A stretch of DNA of 41,799 bases from Chloroflexaceae bacterium (GTDB taxonomy: Bacteria > Chloroflexota > Chloroflexia > Chloroflexales > Chloroflexaceae). The position numbers and the translations under genes were made by a program. Positions 8,095 to 16,612 of this stretch are shown piece by piece; position 1 is the first letter of the stretch; each line of letters starts with the position of its first letter. The notes under the pieces are model-generated. The model was given only the letters and a program-made list of their open reading frames with translations, made no database searches and was not told the DNA's origin. The stretch is from contig JANQID010000058.1 in assembly GCA_028282325.1 (NCBI GenBank), positions 1-41,799 on the forward strand, read 5' to 3'.

Positions 8095-9876
8095 TTATTT
8101 TGCGAACGTTGCCAGCACAGTGCCGGCGTCGATTGTAACGCCCGACTGCACTTTAACCTCAGCGATAACCCCGGCATGCGGCGCGGTGATCTCATTTTCC
8201 ATTTTCATCGCTTCCACCATAAAGAGCACCTGGCCGGCTTCAACTTCCTGGTTCGCTTTGGCATGTATCGCGACGATGCGCCCCTGGATGGGACTGATCA
8301 CGCCGTCGATCTTGGCCGCCATTGCCGACGAGCGTCGCTTGCCGCCGGACGATTTGTCGGCGCGCGCATAACCATTGCCCGCCGTCTCGTCGGCGACGAC
8401 AGCGCCGAATTCGGCAACCCGCACGGTAAAACGGCGTCCATTCACTTCAACATTGAACGAGCGTGCATCCGCAGACTCGGCATCCGGCAGAGGCATTATT
8501 GCCGGATCTTCGATGCGAGCGGTCGCCTGTTCAATCAGTTCCGGGTGGCGGGGAATAAAATTCACGCTGATCTCATTATCGATGAAAGCCGGGTGCGCCA
8601 TCACCGCCTGGTGAAATGGAATTGTTGTCACAATGTCTTCAATAAGGTAATCACCCAGCGCACGGCGCGTGCGGGCAATGGCCTCGGTGCGATCCTGGCC
8701 CCATACCACCAGCTTGGCCAGCAGCGAGTCGTAGAATTGCGGAATGCTATACGATGCACGCACACCGCTATCAACACGCACACCCAGCCCGGACGGCTCA
8801 CGATAGGCGCCAATTGTCCCCAGCGCAGGGCGGAAATTGGCCCGCGGGTCTTCAGCGTTGATACGGCACTCAATCGCGTGACCGCGCGGTAGAATGTCTT
8901 CCTGGCGCAACCAGAGCTGTTCTCCCTGTGCGATGCGAATCTGCGCCTTGACCAGATCGATGCCATAGACCATTTCTGTTATCGTATGCTCAACCTGGAT
9001 GCGCGTATTCATTTCCAGGAAGTAAAACTGGCCATCCTGATAGAGAAACTCCAACGTTCCCGCGCTGACATAGTTTACCGATCGAGCCAGACGCACTGCC
9101 GCAGCGCCCATTTCGGCGCGCAGTTCCGGTGTCACAATCGGCGACGGGCATTCCTCGACCAGCTTCTGGTGTCGGCGTTGAATCGAGCAATCGCGCTCGC
9201 CAATGAATACCACGTGGCCGTGGGCGTCGGCCAACACCTGAACCTCGATATGGCGCGGATCATCCAGATATTTCTCAACATACAAATCAGTGTTCTTAAA
9301 CGAGACCTCGGCCTCGCGAAAAGCGCTCTGGAAAGCCGATTCGATTTCATCGGCCTTACGAACCACGCGCAACCCGCGGCCACCACCGCCGCCGACCGCT
9401 TTGATCGCTATTGGATAGCCATATTCTTCTGCCAGTCCAAAAGCTTCTGACGCATCGGCCAACGGCTTGAGCGTTCCGGGAACAACCGGGACGCCTGCCG
9501 CAGTGGCCTCACGTCGCGCAGCGACTTTCCCGCCCATACGATCCATCGCCTCTGCCGGCGGTCCGATGAACGTCAACCCTGCCTCGGCGACAGCCTGCGC
9601 AAACATCGAGTTCTCAGACAAGAAGCCGTAGCCCGGATGGACAGCTCCTGCTCCGGCGAGCTTCGCGGTCTCGATAACCTTTTCAACGTTCAGGTAGCTT
9701 TCTGCAGAAACAGGCGGTCCGATCAAATACGCATCATCGGCATAGGCGACGTGCGGCGCATCACGATCGGCTTCGGAGTAGACGGCTACGGCGCGCAACC
9801 CCAGTTCGCGGCACGCCCGTATCACCCGTAGTGTAATTTCACCCCGATTGGCAATGAGTACAGTATCGAATGTCAT
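8095..9876 (-). CDS. Acyl-CoA carboxylase alpha subunit: biotin carboxylase fused to BCCP
   Basis: A 593-residue fused subunit. The N-terminal biotin carboxylase begins FDTVLIANRGEI, with an ATP-grasp domain (about 115-320, containing GGGGRGLR) and the biotin carboxylase C-terminal domain (about 335-445). A linker follows, then a biotinyl domain with EAMKMEN in which K558 takes biotin. It carboxylates biotin with bicarbonate and ATP for a separate carboxyltransferase acting on acetyl- or propionyl-CoA; in phototrophic Chloroflexia such enzymes feed the 3-hydroxypropionate cycle, but that cannot be shown here. ATG 9876 is chosen because it gives the conserved N-terminus; upstream in-frame ATGs at 9888 and 9909 exist. 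No beta subunit gene is in the window. Confidence 0.93.
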   Translation of the reverse strand: MTFDTVLIANRGEITLRVIRACRELGLRAVAVYSEADRDAPHVAYADDAYLIGPPVSAESYLNVEKVIETAKLAGAGAVHPGYGFLSENSMFAQAVAEAGLTFIGPPAEAMDRMGGKVAARREATAAGVPVVPGTLKPLADASEAFGLAEEYGYPIAIKAVGGGGGRGLRVVRKADEIESAFQSAFREAEVSFKNTDLYVEKYLDDPRHIEVQVLADAHGHVVFIGERDCSIQRRHQKLVEECPSPIVTPELRAEMGAAAVRLARSVNYVSAGTLEFLYQDGQFYFLEMNTRIQVEHTITEMVYGIDLVKAQIRIAQGEQLWLRQEDILPRGHAIECRINAEDPRANFRPALGTIGAYREPSGLGVRVDSGVRASYSIPQFYDSLLAKLVVWGQDRTEAIARTRRALGDYLIEDIVTTIPFHQAVMAHPAFIDNEISVNFIPRHPELIEQATARIEDPAIMPLPDAESADARSFNVEVNGRRFTVRVAEFGAVVADETAGNGYARADKSSGGKRRSSAMAAKIDGVISPIQGRIVAIHAKANQEVEAGQVLFMVEAMKMENEITAPHAGVIAEVKVQSGVTIDAGTVLATFAK

Positions 9877-10290
9877 AAGCTTCCATAGCATCGGCCTGCC
9901 CAAGAGCAAGCCCGATATGAGTCAAGCTGTTATAAACAAATCTTTCGATCTCGGACAGAAGACCAGCCTGTTTCCCCGAATCGGTGTACGTTTCGCAGCT
10001 TACTTCGATCTGTATAGCTGCCTAATCGAGACTGCTCTGTTACACCCTCGGTTTGACTCCTAAAATGTAGCATATCACTCTCAAAGTGGCAACCGGACGA
10101 TTCTTGCGCTATCTGTCAAAAGAGCACAATCAACCCGTAGCATTTACGACATCCCTCGCGTTCGTATAAGTATAGAAGTGTACGCTAATATGTAGCGGAT
10201 TACACCCTGACACCCTGGGCAGAGGTGGACAGATTGCACCAGCCGATGTACAATCGGGAGTTGCGTAGAAGCCACCGGCAGGACGGATGG
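9877..10290. other. Divergent intergenic region, 414 bp
   Basis: This separates the carboxylase operon (minus) from the response-regulator gene (plus). I find no protein or RNA gene. The only recognisable signal is a weak plus-strand promoter at 10143-10170. No convincing minus-strand promoter for the carboxylase operon was found. Confidence 0.5.
10143..10170 (+). promoter_or_regulatory. Possible promoter of the response regulator gene
   Basis: TTTACG (10143-10148) and TATAAG (10165-10170) with a 16-bp spacer, about 120 bp before the chosen start of the next gene. Confidence 0.35.
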
Positions 10291-11307
10291 ATGACAGACA
10301 TCATCCCAACGAAGAAAAATGATGCCACAACTCATTCTTCATCATCCTCTACCGTTAATTCAGCGCTCTGGGCAGTTCCCCCGGCCGGCGCAGATAACCG
10401 TCCCCTCGCACGCATCCTGATCAGCGAAGATAACACTGGCATCCAACAAATCTATATGACATTGCTGCCCCGTTACGGTTTCGAGTTGCTGGCCACTCCG
10501 GGCGGCGATGGGTATACAACTGTGGATATGTGCCAGAAATACACGCCCGATCTGGTAATCACCGATGTGAACAAGCCAGGACTGAACGGTCACGAAATCT
10601 GCCATGCATTGCAAACCAACCAGCGTACTGCGCGTATTCCGGTATTGTTTATCACTGCGATGGATGAGAATCTGGAACGTCAACGAGGATATACGTTATG
10701 CGCCGATGACCATATAGTTAAGCCTTTTCTCTTCGAGCAACTTCTGTATCATGTTTCAACCCTGATTCGCCTGCCGCGAGGAACCCAGGAACATCTGACA
10801 CGCTCAACGCTAACGCTGTCCGGCGCTGATTTCAAGCACCCAATCACGGGTATACCTGGCCCCTCGATATTAGAATCGGCATTGCCAAGGCTGACAGACG
10901 ATATATGGACGGCGATCAGTTTTACCATCAGCGGGTTCGATATGCTCATACGGTCGTACGGTCGCACAACTGCCAACGACCTACTGCTCAAGCTCGCGAT
11001 GACGCTGAATTCGGCGCTGGCGCAACTCAAAAACGCCGACATCGTTCTGGCTCATACCGGCTATGATACGCGCCTGGTGCTGATCGGCCCGACTCAGGCG
11101 CTGCACGATCTTTCACACCATACTCACGAACGTTTTCGCAAGGCTGTAGATCGTATGCAGTCCATTTCCAATCGCTCCAATCATAGTGATAGCAATCAAA
11201 AAACGCCTTATCCAGAGCTTATCATCCGCCAGTTGAGCAACTTCGCGGAACCCATAACGCATATGTCCGAACTGCTACGCGCACTCGACAAGATGCCCGC
11301 CGTGTAA
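10291..11307 (+). CDS. Response regulator with degenerate GGDEF-like output domain
   Basis: A 338-residue protein. Residues 1-38 are polar and disordered. Residues 40-160 are a receiver domain with acidic E46/D47, phosphoacceptor D92 (VITDVNKPG) and K144 (IVKPF). Residues about 180-300 follow the spacing of a GGDEF domain (ITGIPGPSILESAL in place of LTGLPNR, then FDMLIRSYGRTTANDLL), but the signature loop is TGYDT (256-260), so diguanylate cyclase activity is very unlikely. The domain might bind nucleotide or protein partners. Start ATG 10291 follows AGGACGG; an in-frame start at 10225 is possible. No histidine kinase is adjacent. It converges with the lipoprotein gene 22 bp downstream. Confidence 0.8.
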   Translation: MTDIIPTKKNDATTHSSSSSTVNSALWAVPPAGADNRPLARILISEDNTGIQQIYMTLLPRYGFELLATPGGDGYTTVDMCQKYTPDLVITDVNKPGLNGHEICHALQTNQRTARIPVLFITAMDENLERQRGYTLCADDHIVKPFLFEQLLYHVSTLIRLPRGTQEHLTRSTLTLSGADFKHPITGIPGPSILESALPRLTDDIWTAISFTISGFDMLIRSYGRTTANDLLLKLAMTLNSALAQLKNADIVLAHTGYDTRLVLIGPTQALHDLSHHTHERFRKAVDRMQSISNRSNHSDSNQKTPYPELIIRQLSNFAEPITHMSELLRALDKMPAV

Positions 11308-11329
11308 CGACGCAGACGTTGGCGCACAT

Positions 11330-11896
11330 CTACCCCTCAGTCATAAACCAGCGCCGGTTTATCTGTACAACGGGAAATTTACTATTCTGCTGACCGATAA
11401 TCTCATCAAGCGGGCCCTCACGACGACGAACGATTGTCTGTTTCTCGCCTTGCCCCTCAACCCAGGTCAAAATAATTTTGCTCTCGGCCAATCGAACGGT
11501 TGCACGTTCGCCATCGCGGGCAACGAGTTCGATGTTGGTATAAGTAATCTCGAAGCGCAGCGTTTGCTCCGGCCCTAGCAGCTCTTGATCGTAGGCAAAG
11601 TTCGCCAGCATCTGGCGGAATGCAGCGCGTTGGTCGACTCGTTCGCTAGGGGTAAAATAGCTAGACAGGCGCTCGGCCCAACCCTGCCGCGTTTCTTCGT
11701 CGATGAGCGCAGGATCTTGTAAGGCTCGATTAAAATCCTCGAAGAAGCTGCTGGCGACAGCTTGCGGGCTGCTGCCGCCGACACCGAGGTTCTCCTGCTC
11801 AATATTGACCGGCACGCCACAGGCTGCCAACAATGCCAGACTCAGCCAAGACAGCATTAGATAGAGCCATATGCAGTTCGACGCCTTGAATTTCAT
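11330..11896 (-). CDS. Hypothetical lipoprotein (188 aa)
   Basis: The N-terminus is a lipoprotein signal peptide with lipobox LAAC (C26), so the mature protein should be lipid-anchored outside the membrane. The rest is soluble, with no family I recognise: a helical segment (about 45-100, AVASSFFEDFNRAL) followed by strand-rich sequence (TLRFEITYTNIEL, ATVRLAES, TIVRRREGPLDE). The fold resembles small NTF2/DUF4878-type secreted domains, but this is only an impression. Its ATG overlaps the TGA of the pseudo-PP2C gene, so the two proteins are translationally coupled and probably act together at the outer face of the membrane. Confidence 0.75.
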   Translation of the reverse strand: MKFKASNCIWLYLMLSWLSLALLAACGVPVNIEQENLGVGGSSPQAVASSFFEDFNRALQDPALIDEETRQGWAERLSSYFTPSERVDQRAAFRQMLANFAYDQELLGPEQTLRFEITYTNIELVARDGERATVRLAESKIILTWVEGQGEKQTIVRRREGPLDEIIGQQNSKFPVVQINRRWFMTEG

Positions 11897-14508
11897 GGCG
11901 TTGTTGTAGCGGTAGGCGCAAGGTTACTAAACGGCTTTGGAAGGGCGGGCAAGTTCGCCTGTACAATCTGACCGCCATTCACAAGATAGAGCTGGGATCG
12001 AGCGCCGCTTTCATCGACAAATACGCCGCTTAACTGATCAAGCCGAATGTCGGAGTCGGCGCGTACATACATTTGTTGCAGTACATCGCCGCTAGCTTTA
12101 TCAATCTGGATAATCCGCTCATTGAGCGTATCAACGAGGAAGATCCATCCGCTGTCCGGCGAGCCGGTAACAAAAAAGCGCGTAACAGCCGAGATCGAGG
12201 GCGTAATTTCGCCCGGCGCAATCTCGCGAACAAAACTCCCCTGGCTAAACACCAGAACCGTACCATTCGGCAAGAGAAGATAGATATTACCGTCTACAGC
12301 CATATCAACTGCGCTGCCGACATCACGACCGCTTAGCCCTGCGGGATTAAACCAGAATTCTGGGGGATCACCGTAGCGACCGCTGGGATATTTGAGAACC
12401 TCACGCATTTCGGCTCCCCAGACATACAAATTGCCCTCGTAGGTTTCCAGATCCAACCGATCACGAATCACCCATGCCTCGCTGCCACCAAGGCGCGTGT
12501 AGTTCCAATCATTCCCGCTTCGGAAGTAGTAACCAAAACCGGCAGACGACTGATCAATCGCAATGATATTATCAACACGCCATGCTTGCGCCTGAATCGG
12601 ACCAACTATCGTATTCTGAACCGCCTGACCAGGACGTAAAATCGGTTCCGGCTGACCGCCCTCCCTGGGGATGCGGTACAGTCTGGAGGTGTTGCGATCA
12701 CCATCGATTGCATAGACATAGCGTAAGGCATCAAGCGCAGAAGTGTCAGTTGTCACCGTAGTTGGACCAGGTACGATGAGACTGGCAAACCGTCCGCCAG
12801 GAAGCGGATGCTCAGCCAGGACTGTCGAATCCTCAAAGAAGGTGACATATTGTACTGCGGCCAACGCTCGCTCGTATTCGCGTTGCAACTCCTGATAGCG
12901 CAGCCAGAGCGCAGCATTCGTGACCGTTACCATTGGGCTGGCGCGCACTTCGTCAATCGCCTGGCGCGCAACTTCCAATCGTTCCAACGCGCTGGCGTCA
13001 TCGGAGGCCTCACGCACCGCAGCAAGTAGTTGATCGGCCTGATCGAGATAGTTAATCGCCTGCTGTTGTACGGTGCGTTGCGAAAGATTCAACCCATAGA
13101 GAATAAGCAGCGTGACCAGTAACGTAATAATCGTGAGCAAAATCCACGGAAATGGCGGACGCTGACGTCGGTATGACAGATCATTGCTGCGCATAATCGG
13201 GATCGGCTTTGCGGCTGGTCGACGCCGGAGACGTGGTTTAAGCCAGTCGCTGGCCGCCGTATTAAAACGCTGGAACGGCAGCATTGCCCGCTCGAGCCAT
13301 GTCATAGCTTCCCAGGGTCGTTGTTCATAGCGGGGGCGATAAGGCTGGGCGTAGCGAGCCAAGACCTCCGGGGAGCTCAAATCAATGCGCTCCTGGGTTG
13401 TCGAGATGTCATCGTACGCATCTTCGCCAAGAAAGGCCGATGGCGGCAGCGTATCATCATCTTCGACGGTTGCGGCAACAGACGGCTTTCGACGGCGGGG
13501 AATATTTGGATCGGGAAATTCACGTTCCTGCAAGCTCGCACCAAGATCAATCGGACGCGGCTTCGGTGGCAGCGACGGCGAGTGATCAGGCAGATCGGGC
13601 ATTGTTGTCAGGTCATCTGACGGTTGATGGCGAGTTCCGGCAGAGCGCTCACGCTGGCGTCGCTTGCGCGTCATAAGAACGACATCGCCCGATAGACGTA
13701 CAGCCCAAGCTTTGATTGCGCGCAGCATCCACTGGCTACGCTCACGCAGACCTTCCTGACTCAATGGCGCTCGCCGGGCGGCGAGACTCAGCGCTGGCAC
13801 TATTTCAACAACGAGTGCATGCGCCTCGACAAGATTGTTCTGTTGACACAATGTCAGCAGGCATTCAGTTGCCGCATCCGGATCTTCGGTATACACAACT
13901 TCTTCAATAACATCGCGGTGCAAGAACTGCGCCAGGTTGCTGGAGCACATCACCAGCATATCGCCATCATGGAGCGGTGAACGATACAACTCCGGTTCAA
14001 CAAAGAGGCTCATCCCCAACGCCCCCGGCTGTAAGAATGGGGCGGCGCTTACGTGAGCCACTTGCCACGAAGGGTGTGTAGGCAACGCTCGCACATGACC
14101 TTCAGAGAGGATATAGGCTTGCGACGGAGACACCTGAGCCAGAAATAAGTTGCGCCCGCGAATAACTGCACAGGTAAGTCCTACATATGTCCGTTGGTGA
14201 TCGGGGACATTGAAATTGTGCTGATACAAAGCCTGGTTCGCGGCACGGACAGCCGCACGCAACGCCGATGTCACACTGAACGATGTATCCTCATAGAACG
14301 TCTTGCGAATCGTCCGCGCCGCTTGTTGGCAAGCTTTCAGACTGCCCGCAAGATCTTGGTCAGACTCGACGACAATGTACATCCGACCCTTACGAGCTTC
14401 GGGCGAAAACAGCGACTCCGGTTCAACTATCGTTATCAGGTCACTGACATATTGCTGTATCGCGCTTACCAGGCCAAACTGGCTGGTACGAGTTTCAAAC
14501 GAAGACAT
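11893..14508 (-). CDS. Membrane pseudo-PP2C with extracellular propeller-like domain
   Basis: An 871-residue single-pass membrane protein. Residues about 40-240 align by pattern to a PP2C phosphatase: VVESDQD stands where VxADGMGG would be, VSPSQAY where GDSRxY would be, and CSSNL where CSDGL would be. All metal-binding aspartates are therefore lost and it should be catalytically inactive. A polar, proline-rich linker (about 285-450) leads to a membrane segment (about 454-473), a helical segment (480-555), and an extracellular part (560-850) of repeated strands with WFNPAGLSG, VDMAVDGNIYLLLPNG and VDTLNERIIQIDKASG, which resembles an NHL-type beta-propeller. ATG 14508 lacks a clear ribosome binding site. 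It overlaps the lipoprotein gene. Confidence 0.75.
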   Translation of the reverse strand: MSSFETRTSQFGLVSAIQQYVSDLITIVEPESLFSPEARKGRMYIVVESDQDLAGSLKACQQAARTIRKTFYEDTSFSVTSALRAAVRAANQALYQHNFNVPDHQRTYVGLTCAVIRGRNLFLAQVSPSQAYILSEGHVRALPTHPSWQVAHVSAAPFLQPGALGMSLFVEPELYRSPLHDGDMLVMCSSNLAQFLHRDVIEEVVYTEDPDAATECLLTLCQQNNLVEAHALVVEIVPALSLAARRAPLSQEGLRERSQWMLRAIKAWAVRLSGDVVLMTRKRRQRERSAGTRHQPSDDLTTMPDLPDHSPSLPPKPRPIDLGASLQEREFPDPNIPRRRKPSVAATVEDDDTLPPSAFLGEDAYDDISTTQERIDLSSPEVLARYAQPYRPRYEQRPWEAMTWLERAMLPFQRFNTAASDWLKPRLRRRPAAKPIPIMRSNDLSYRRQRPPFPWILLTIITLLVTLLILYGLNLSQRTVQQQAINYLDQADQLLAAVREASDDASALERLEVARQAIDEVRASPMVTVTNAALWLRYQELQREYERALAAVQYVTFFEDSTVLAEHPLPGGRFASLIVPGPTTVTTDTSALDALRYVYAIDGDRNTSRLYRIPREGGQPEPILRPGQAVQNTIVGPIQAQAWRVDNIIAIDQSSAGFGYYFRSGNDWNYTRLGGSEAWVIRDRLDLETYEGNLYVWGAEMREVLKYPSGRYGDPPEFWFNPAGLSGRDVGSAVDMAVDGNIYLLLPNGTVLVFSQGSFVREIAPGEITPSISAVTRFFVTGSPDSGWIFLVDTLNERIIQIDKASGDVLQQMYVRADSDIRLDQLSGVFVDESGARSQLYLVNGGQIVQANLPALPKPFSNLAPTATTTP

Positions 14509-14817
14509 AGGTTTTCTATCACTGAACGTAGCGTTCTGGTCTTCGTGTCTTCGAAAGCCATTCGCTACTGTTGCACATCATAAGCTAAACGCGTTCAAAG
14601 ATTATAGCAGCAGCCTAGAACACTGACAAACATCGCTGATCTAATCTAAAAAACGTCACATCCGCTTATATGCAGCAAAAGGGGCGCAAATCAGATAAAA
14701 TTGCTAGAGTGAATGCACGGCATGCTTGCCGCGACTTTAAGCGTCTGCTATTATAGAATGGCGTCTAATTACGCTATTGCGCAAACACGTGATTCATGAC
14801 CTATGTCGGCGGGACAC

Positions 14818-14943
14818 TACCAAACAATAATGGTGTCATTCTGAGCGCAGCGAAGAATCTCAGATTTCCACAACGTCGAGCCCCTTCACGCTGCCTGCGG
14901 CTTCGTTCAGGGTGACATACGGCATGGGTATCATCGTTTGGTA
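14818..14943. repeat. MITE-like element with nested inverted ends, copy 3
   Basis: This is the most complete copy. Inner ends GTCATTCTGAGCG and CGTTCAGGGTGAC bound 14835-14916. Outside them TACCAAACAATAAT (14818-14831) is complementary at 12 of 14 bases to ATCATCGTTTGGTA (14930-14943). The full 126-bp unit is thus an imperfect palindrome with two nested pairs of ends. It is non-coding and sits between two divergent genes. Confidence 0.75.
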
Positions 14944-15037
14944 ACAACCGACGCAAGAGGATCAAAAAAATTACCGTACATCGTTTACTTTGGTAGAATC
15001 AAAAACTATCGTTCACTTGCTTCCCCTGCAAATCGTC

Positions 15038-15043
15038 TATAAT
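15038..15043 (+). promoter_or_regulatory. Candidate -10 element before the cyclase gene
   Basis: A perfect TATAAT about 50 bp upstream of the cyclase start. The -35 region is poor: TTCACT gives a 20-bp spacer and TTGCTT a 15-bp spacer, so an activator may be needed or the promoter is weak. Confidence 0.4.
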
Positions 15044-15091
15044 CGAGCGCCAAAAATTGTTGCGCACGGTCGTACTTGAGGAGCCACGCCA

Positions 15092-16612
15092 ATGGCCCGT
15101 CTTTCTGTCTCAATCAATAATGAGCATCGCACCTTTGCCCTGACTGAAAAAGGCCTTAAAATCGGGCGTCAGCTCGATAATGACATCGTATTGAACCATG
15201 CTATCGTCTCGCGCCATCACGCATATATTGAATTGCGCGGACGGAAAGCATGGGTTCTTGATCTGAGCAGCCGGAACGGAGTTTTTGTTAATCGCCTGCG
15301 CGTTAAGGAAGAAGATCTCCACGACGGCGACAGCGTCACAATCGGACCGTTTGAACTCCAGTTCGAGGATCGCGCCGCTCAGAGCGTTGTGCTTGATGAT
15401 AGCCGCTATCTTCCGCTCGCTTCTGACGCCCAGGCGGTGAGCAGCGAGCAACTGCCGCTGGCAACGCTGGACCTGCAAGAGTTCTATGCGATTAGTATGC
15501 GCCTCAATCAGATTGTCGATTTTCGTGAACTGCTCGACCTGGTGATGGAAGAAGTGATGCGCGTCGTTCCAGCGCAACGCGGGTTTCTCTTGCTGCGCAA
15601 AAGCAACGAGTTGGTTCCTATGGTGGTTGTGCCGGCAGACCAAAGCGATGTTGCGATCAGCAGTACGATTGTACGCACAGCCCTCGAAGGCGGTGAGGCC
15701 GTGCTCACGCGCGATGCTCGGCTGGATTTTGCCGGCGCCGAGAGCATTATCAGCGCCAATATTCGCTCGGCTATTTGCGTCCCACTGCTCTTGCGCGGGA
15801 GTGCAACCGGCCTCATCTTGCTCGATTCACCGGGCCAAAATAAGTTCAACGAGCGGGATCGCGATCTCGTGCTGGCTATTGCCAGCCTAGCGACCGTCGC
15901 GATTGAACGCGCTCGTTTAACCGACGAGTTACGACAACAGGCGCAATTGCGGCAAAACCTGGAACGCTTCCTCTCACCGAATGTCGCAAGCGCCCTCTCG
16001 CGCTATGTTGCACAACATGGCAAGCTGTGGGAAGCGCAAGAACAACAGGTAACGGTGCTCTTCGCCGATGTGAAGGGTTTTACATCGCTTTCCGAACGCC
16101 TATCACCACGCGAAGTGCAAGACCTGCTCAACGAATACTTGCACGAGATGACCGATGTCATTTTTAAGTACAACGGAACAGTGGACAAATACATCGGAGA
16201 TGGTATCATGGCCATATTCGGTGCGCCACGCTTACCCGACGAGCCCTCTAATGAACAGCACGCAGTTCAGGCTGTGTCCGCCGCGCTCGAAATGCAGGCC
16301 GCCCAGAAACGATTAATCGACAAATGGGACCCGGACAAAGCCTTCACGATACGCGTCGGCGTCAATACCGGGTTGGCATATACCGGATTCTTTGGCACAA
16401 GCCACCGATTGGAGTACACTGCCATTGGCGATACGGTTAATACTGCGTCGCGACTGGAATCAGCAGCCGAACCAGGCAGCGTCTTTGTCGGTGAAACAAC
16501 CCGTCAGACTATCGATGGAACTTTCACCGTCCAGGAAATGGGTGAACTTCAACTCAAAGGAAAAGCGCATCGCGTACGAACCTATAAGGTTCTTGGACGG
16601 AGAACGCCATGA
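15092..16612 (+). CDS. FHA-GAF class IIIb adenylate cyclase
   Basis: A 506-residue soluble cyclase. An FHA domain (about 1-95, GRQLDNDIVL, SRHH, SSRNGVFVN) would bind phosphothreonine. A GAF domain (about 135-275) would sense a small ligand. The catalytic domain (about 315-505) has metal aspartates D326 (FADVKGF) and D370 (YIGDG), substrate-specifying K366, and N450 and R454 for catalysis. The partner of the lysine is T443 (EYTAIGD) instead of Asp, the Lys-Thr pair of class IIIb cyclases, many of which respond to bicarbonate. It should make cAMP as a homodimer. GAGGAG precedes ATG 15092. Its TGA overlaps the ATG of the PSP1-domain gene. Confidence 0.9.
   Translation: MARLSVSINNEHRTFALTEKGLKIGRQLDNDIVLNHAIVSRHHAYIELRGRKAWVLDLSSRNGVFVNRLRVKEEDLHDGDSVTIGPFELQFEDRAAQSVVLDDSRYLPLASDAQAVSSEQLPLATLDLQEFYAISMRLNQIVDFRELLDLVMEEVMRVVPAQRGFLLLRKSNELVPMVVVPADQSDVAISSTIVRTALEGGEAVLTRDARLDFAGAESIISANIRSAICVPLLLRGSATGLILLDSPGQNKFNERDRDLVLAIASLATVAIERARLTDELRQQAQLRQNLERFLSPNVASALSRYVAQHGKLWEAQEQQVTVLFADVKGFTSLSERLSPREVQDLLNEYLHEMTDVIFKYNGTVDKYIGDGIMAIFGAPRLPDEPSNEQHAVQAVSAALEMQAAQKRLIDKWDPDKAFTIRVGVNTGLAYTGFFGTSHRLEYTAIGDTVNTASRLESAAEPGSVFVGETTRQTIDGTFTVQEMGELQLKGKAHRVRTYKVLGRRTP

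Larger units (their letters stand above)
14509..15091. other. Divergent intergenic region, 583 bp, with MITE-like element
   Basis: This lies between the pseudo-PP2C gene (minus) and the cyclase gene (plus). It contains the element at 14818-14943 and a -10-like TATAAT at 15038-15043. I see no gene in the remainder, which is AT-rich compared with the neighbours. Confidence 0.6.
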
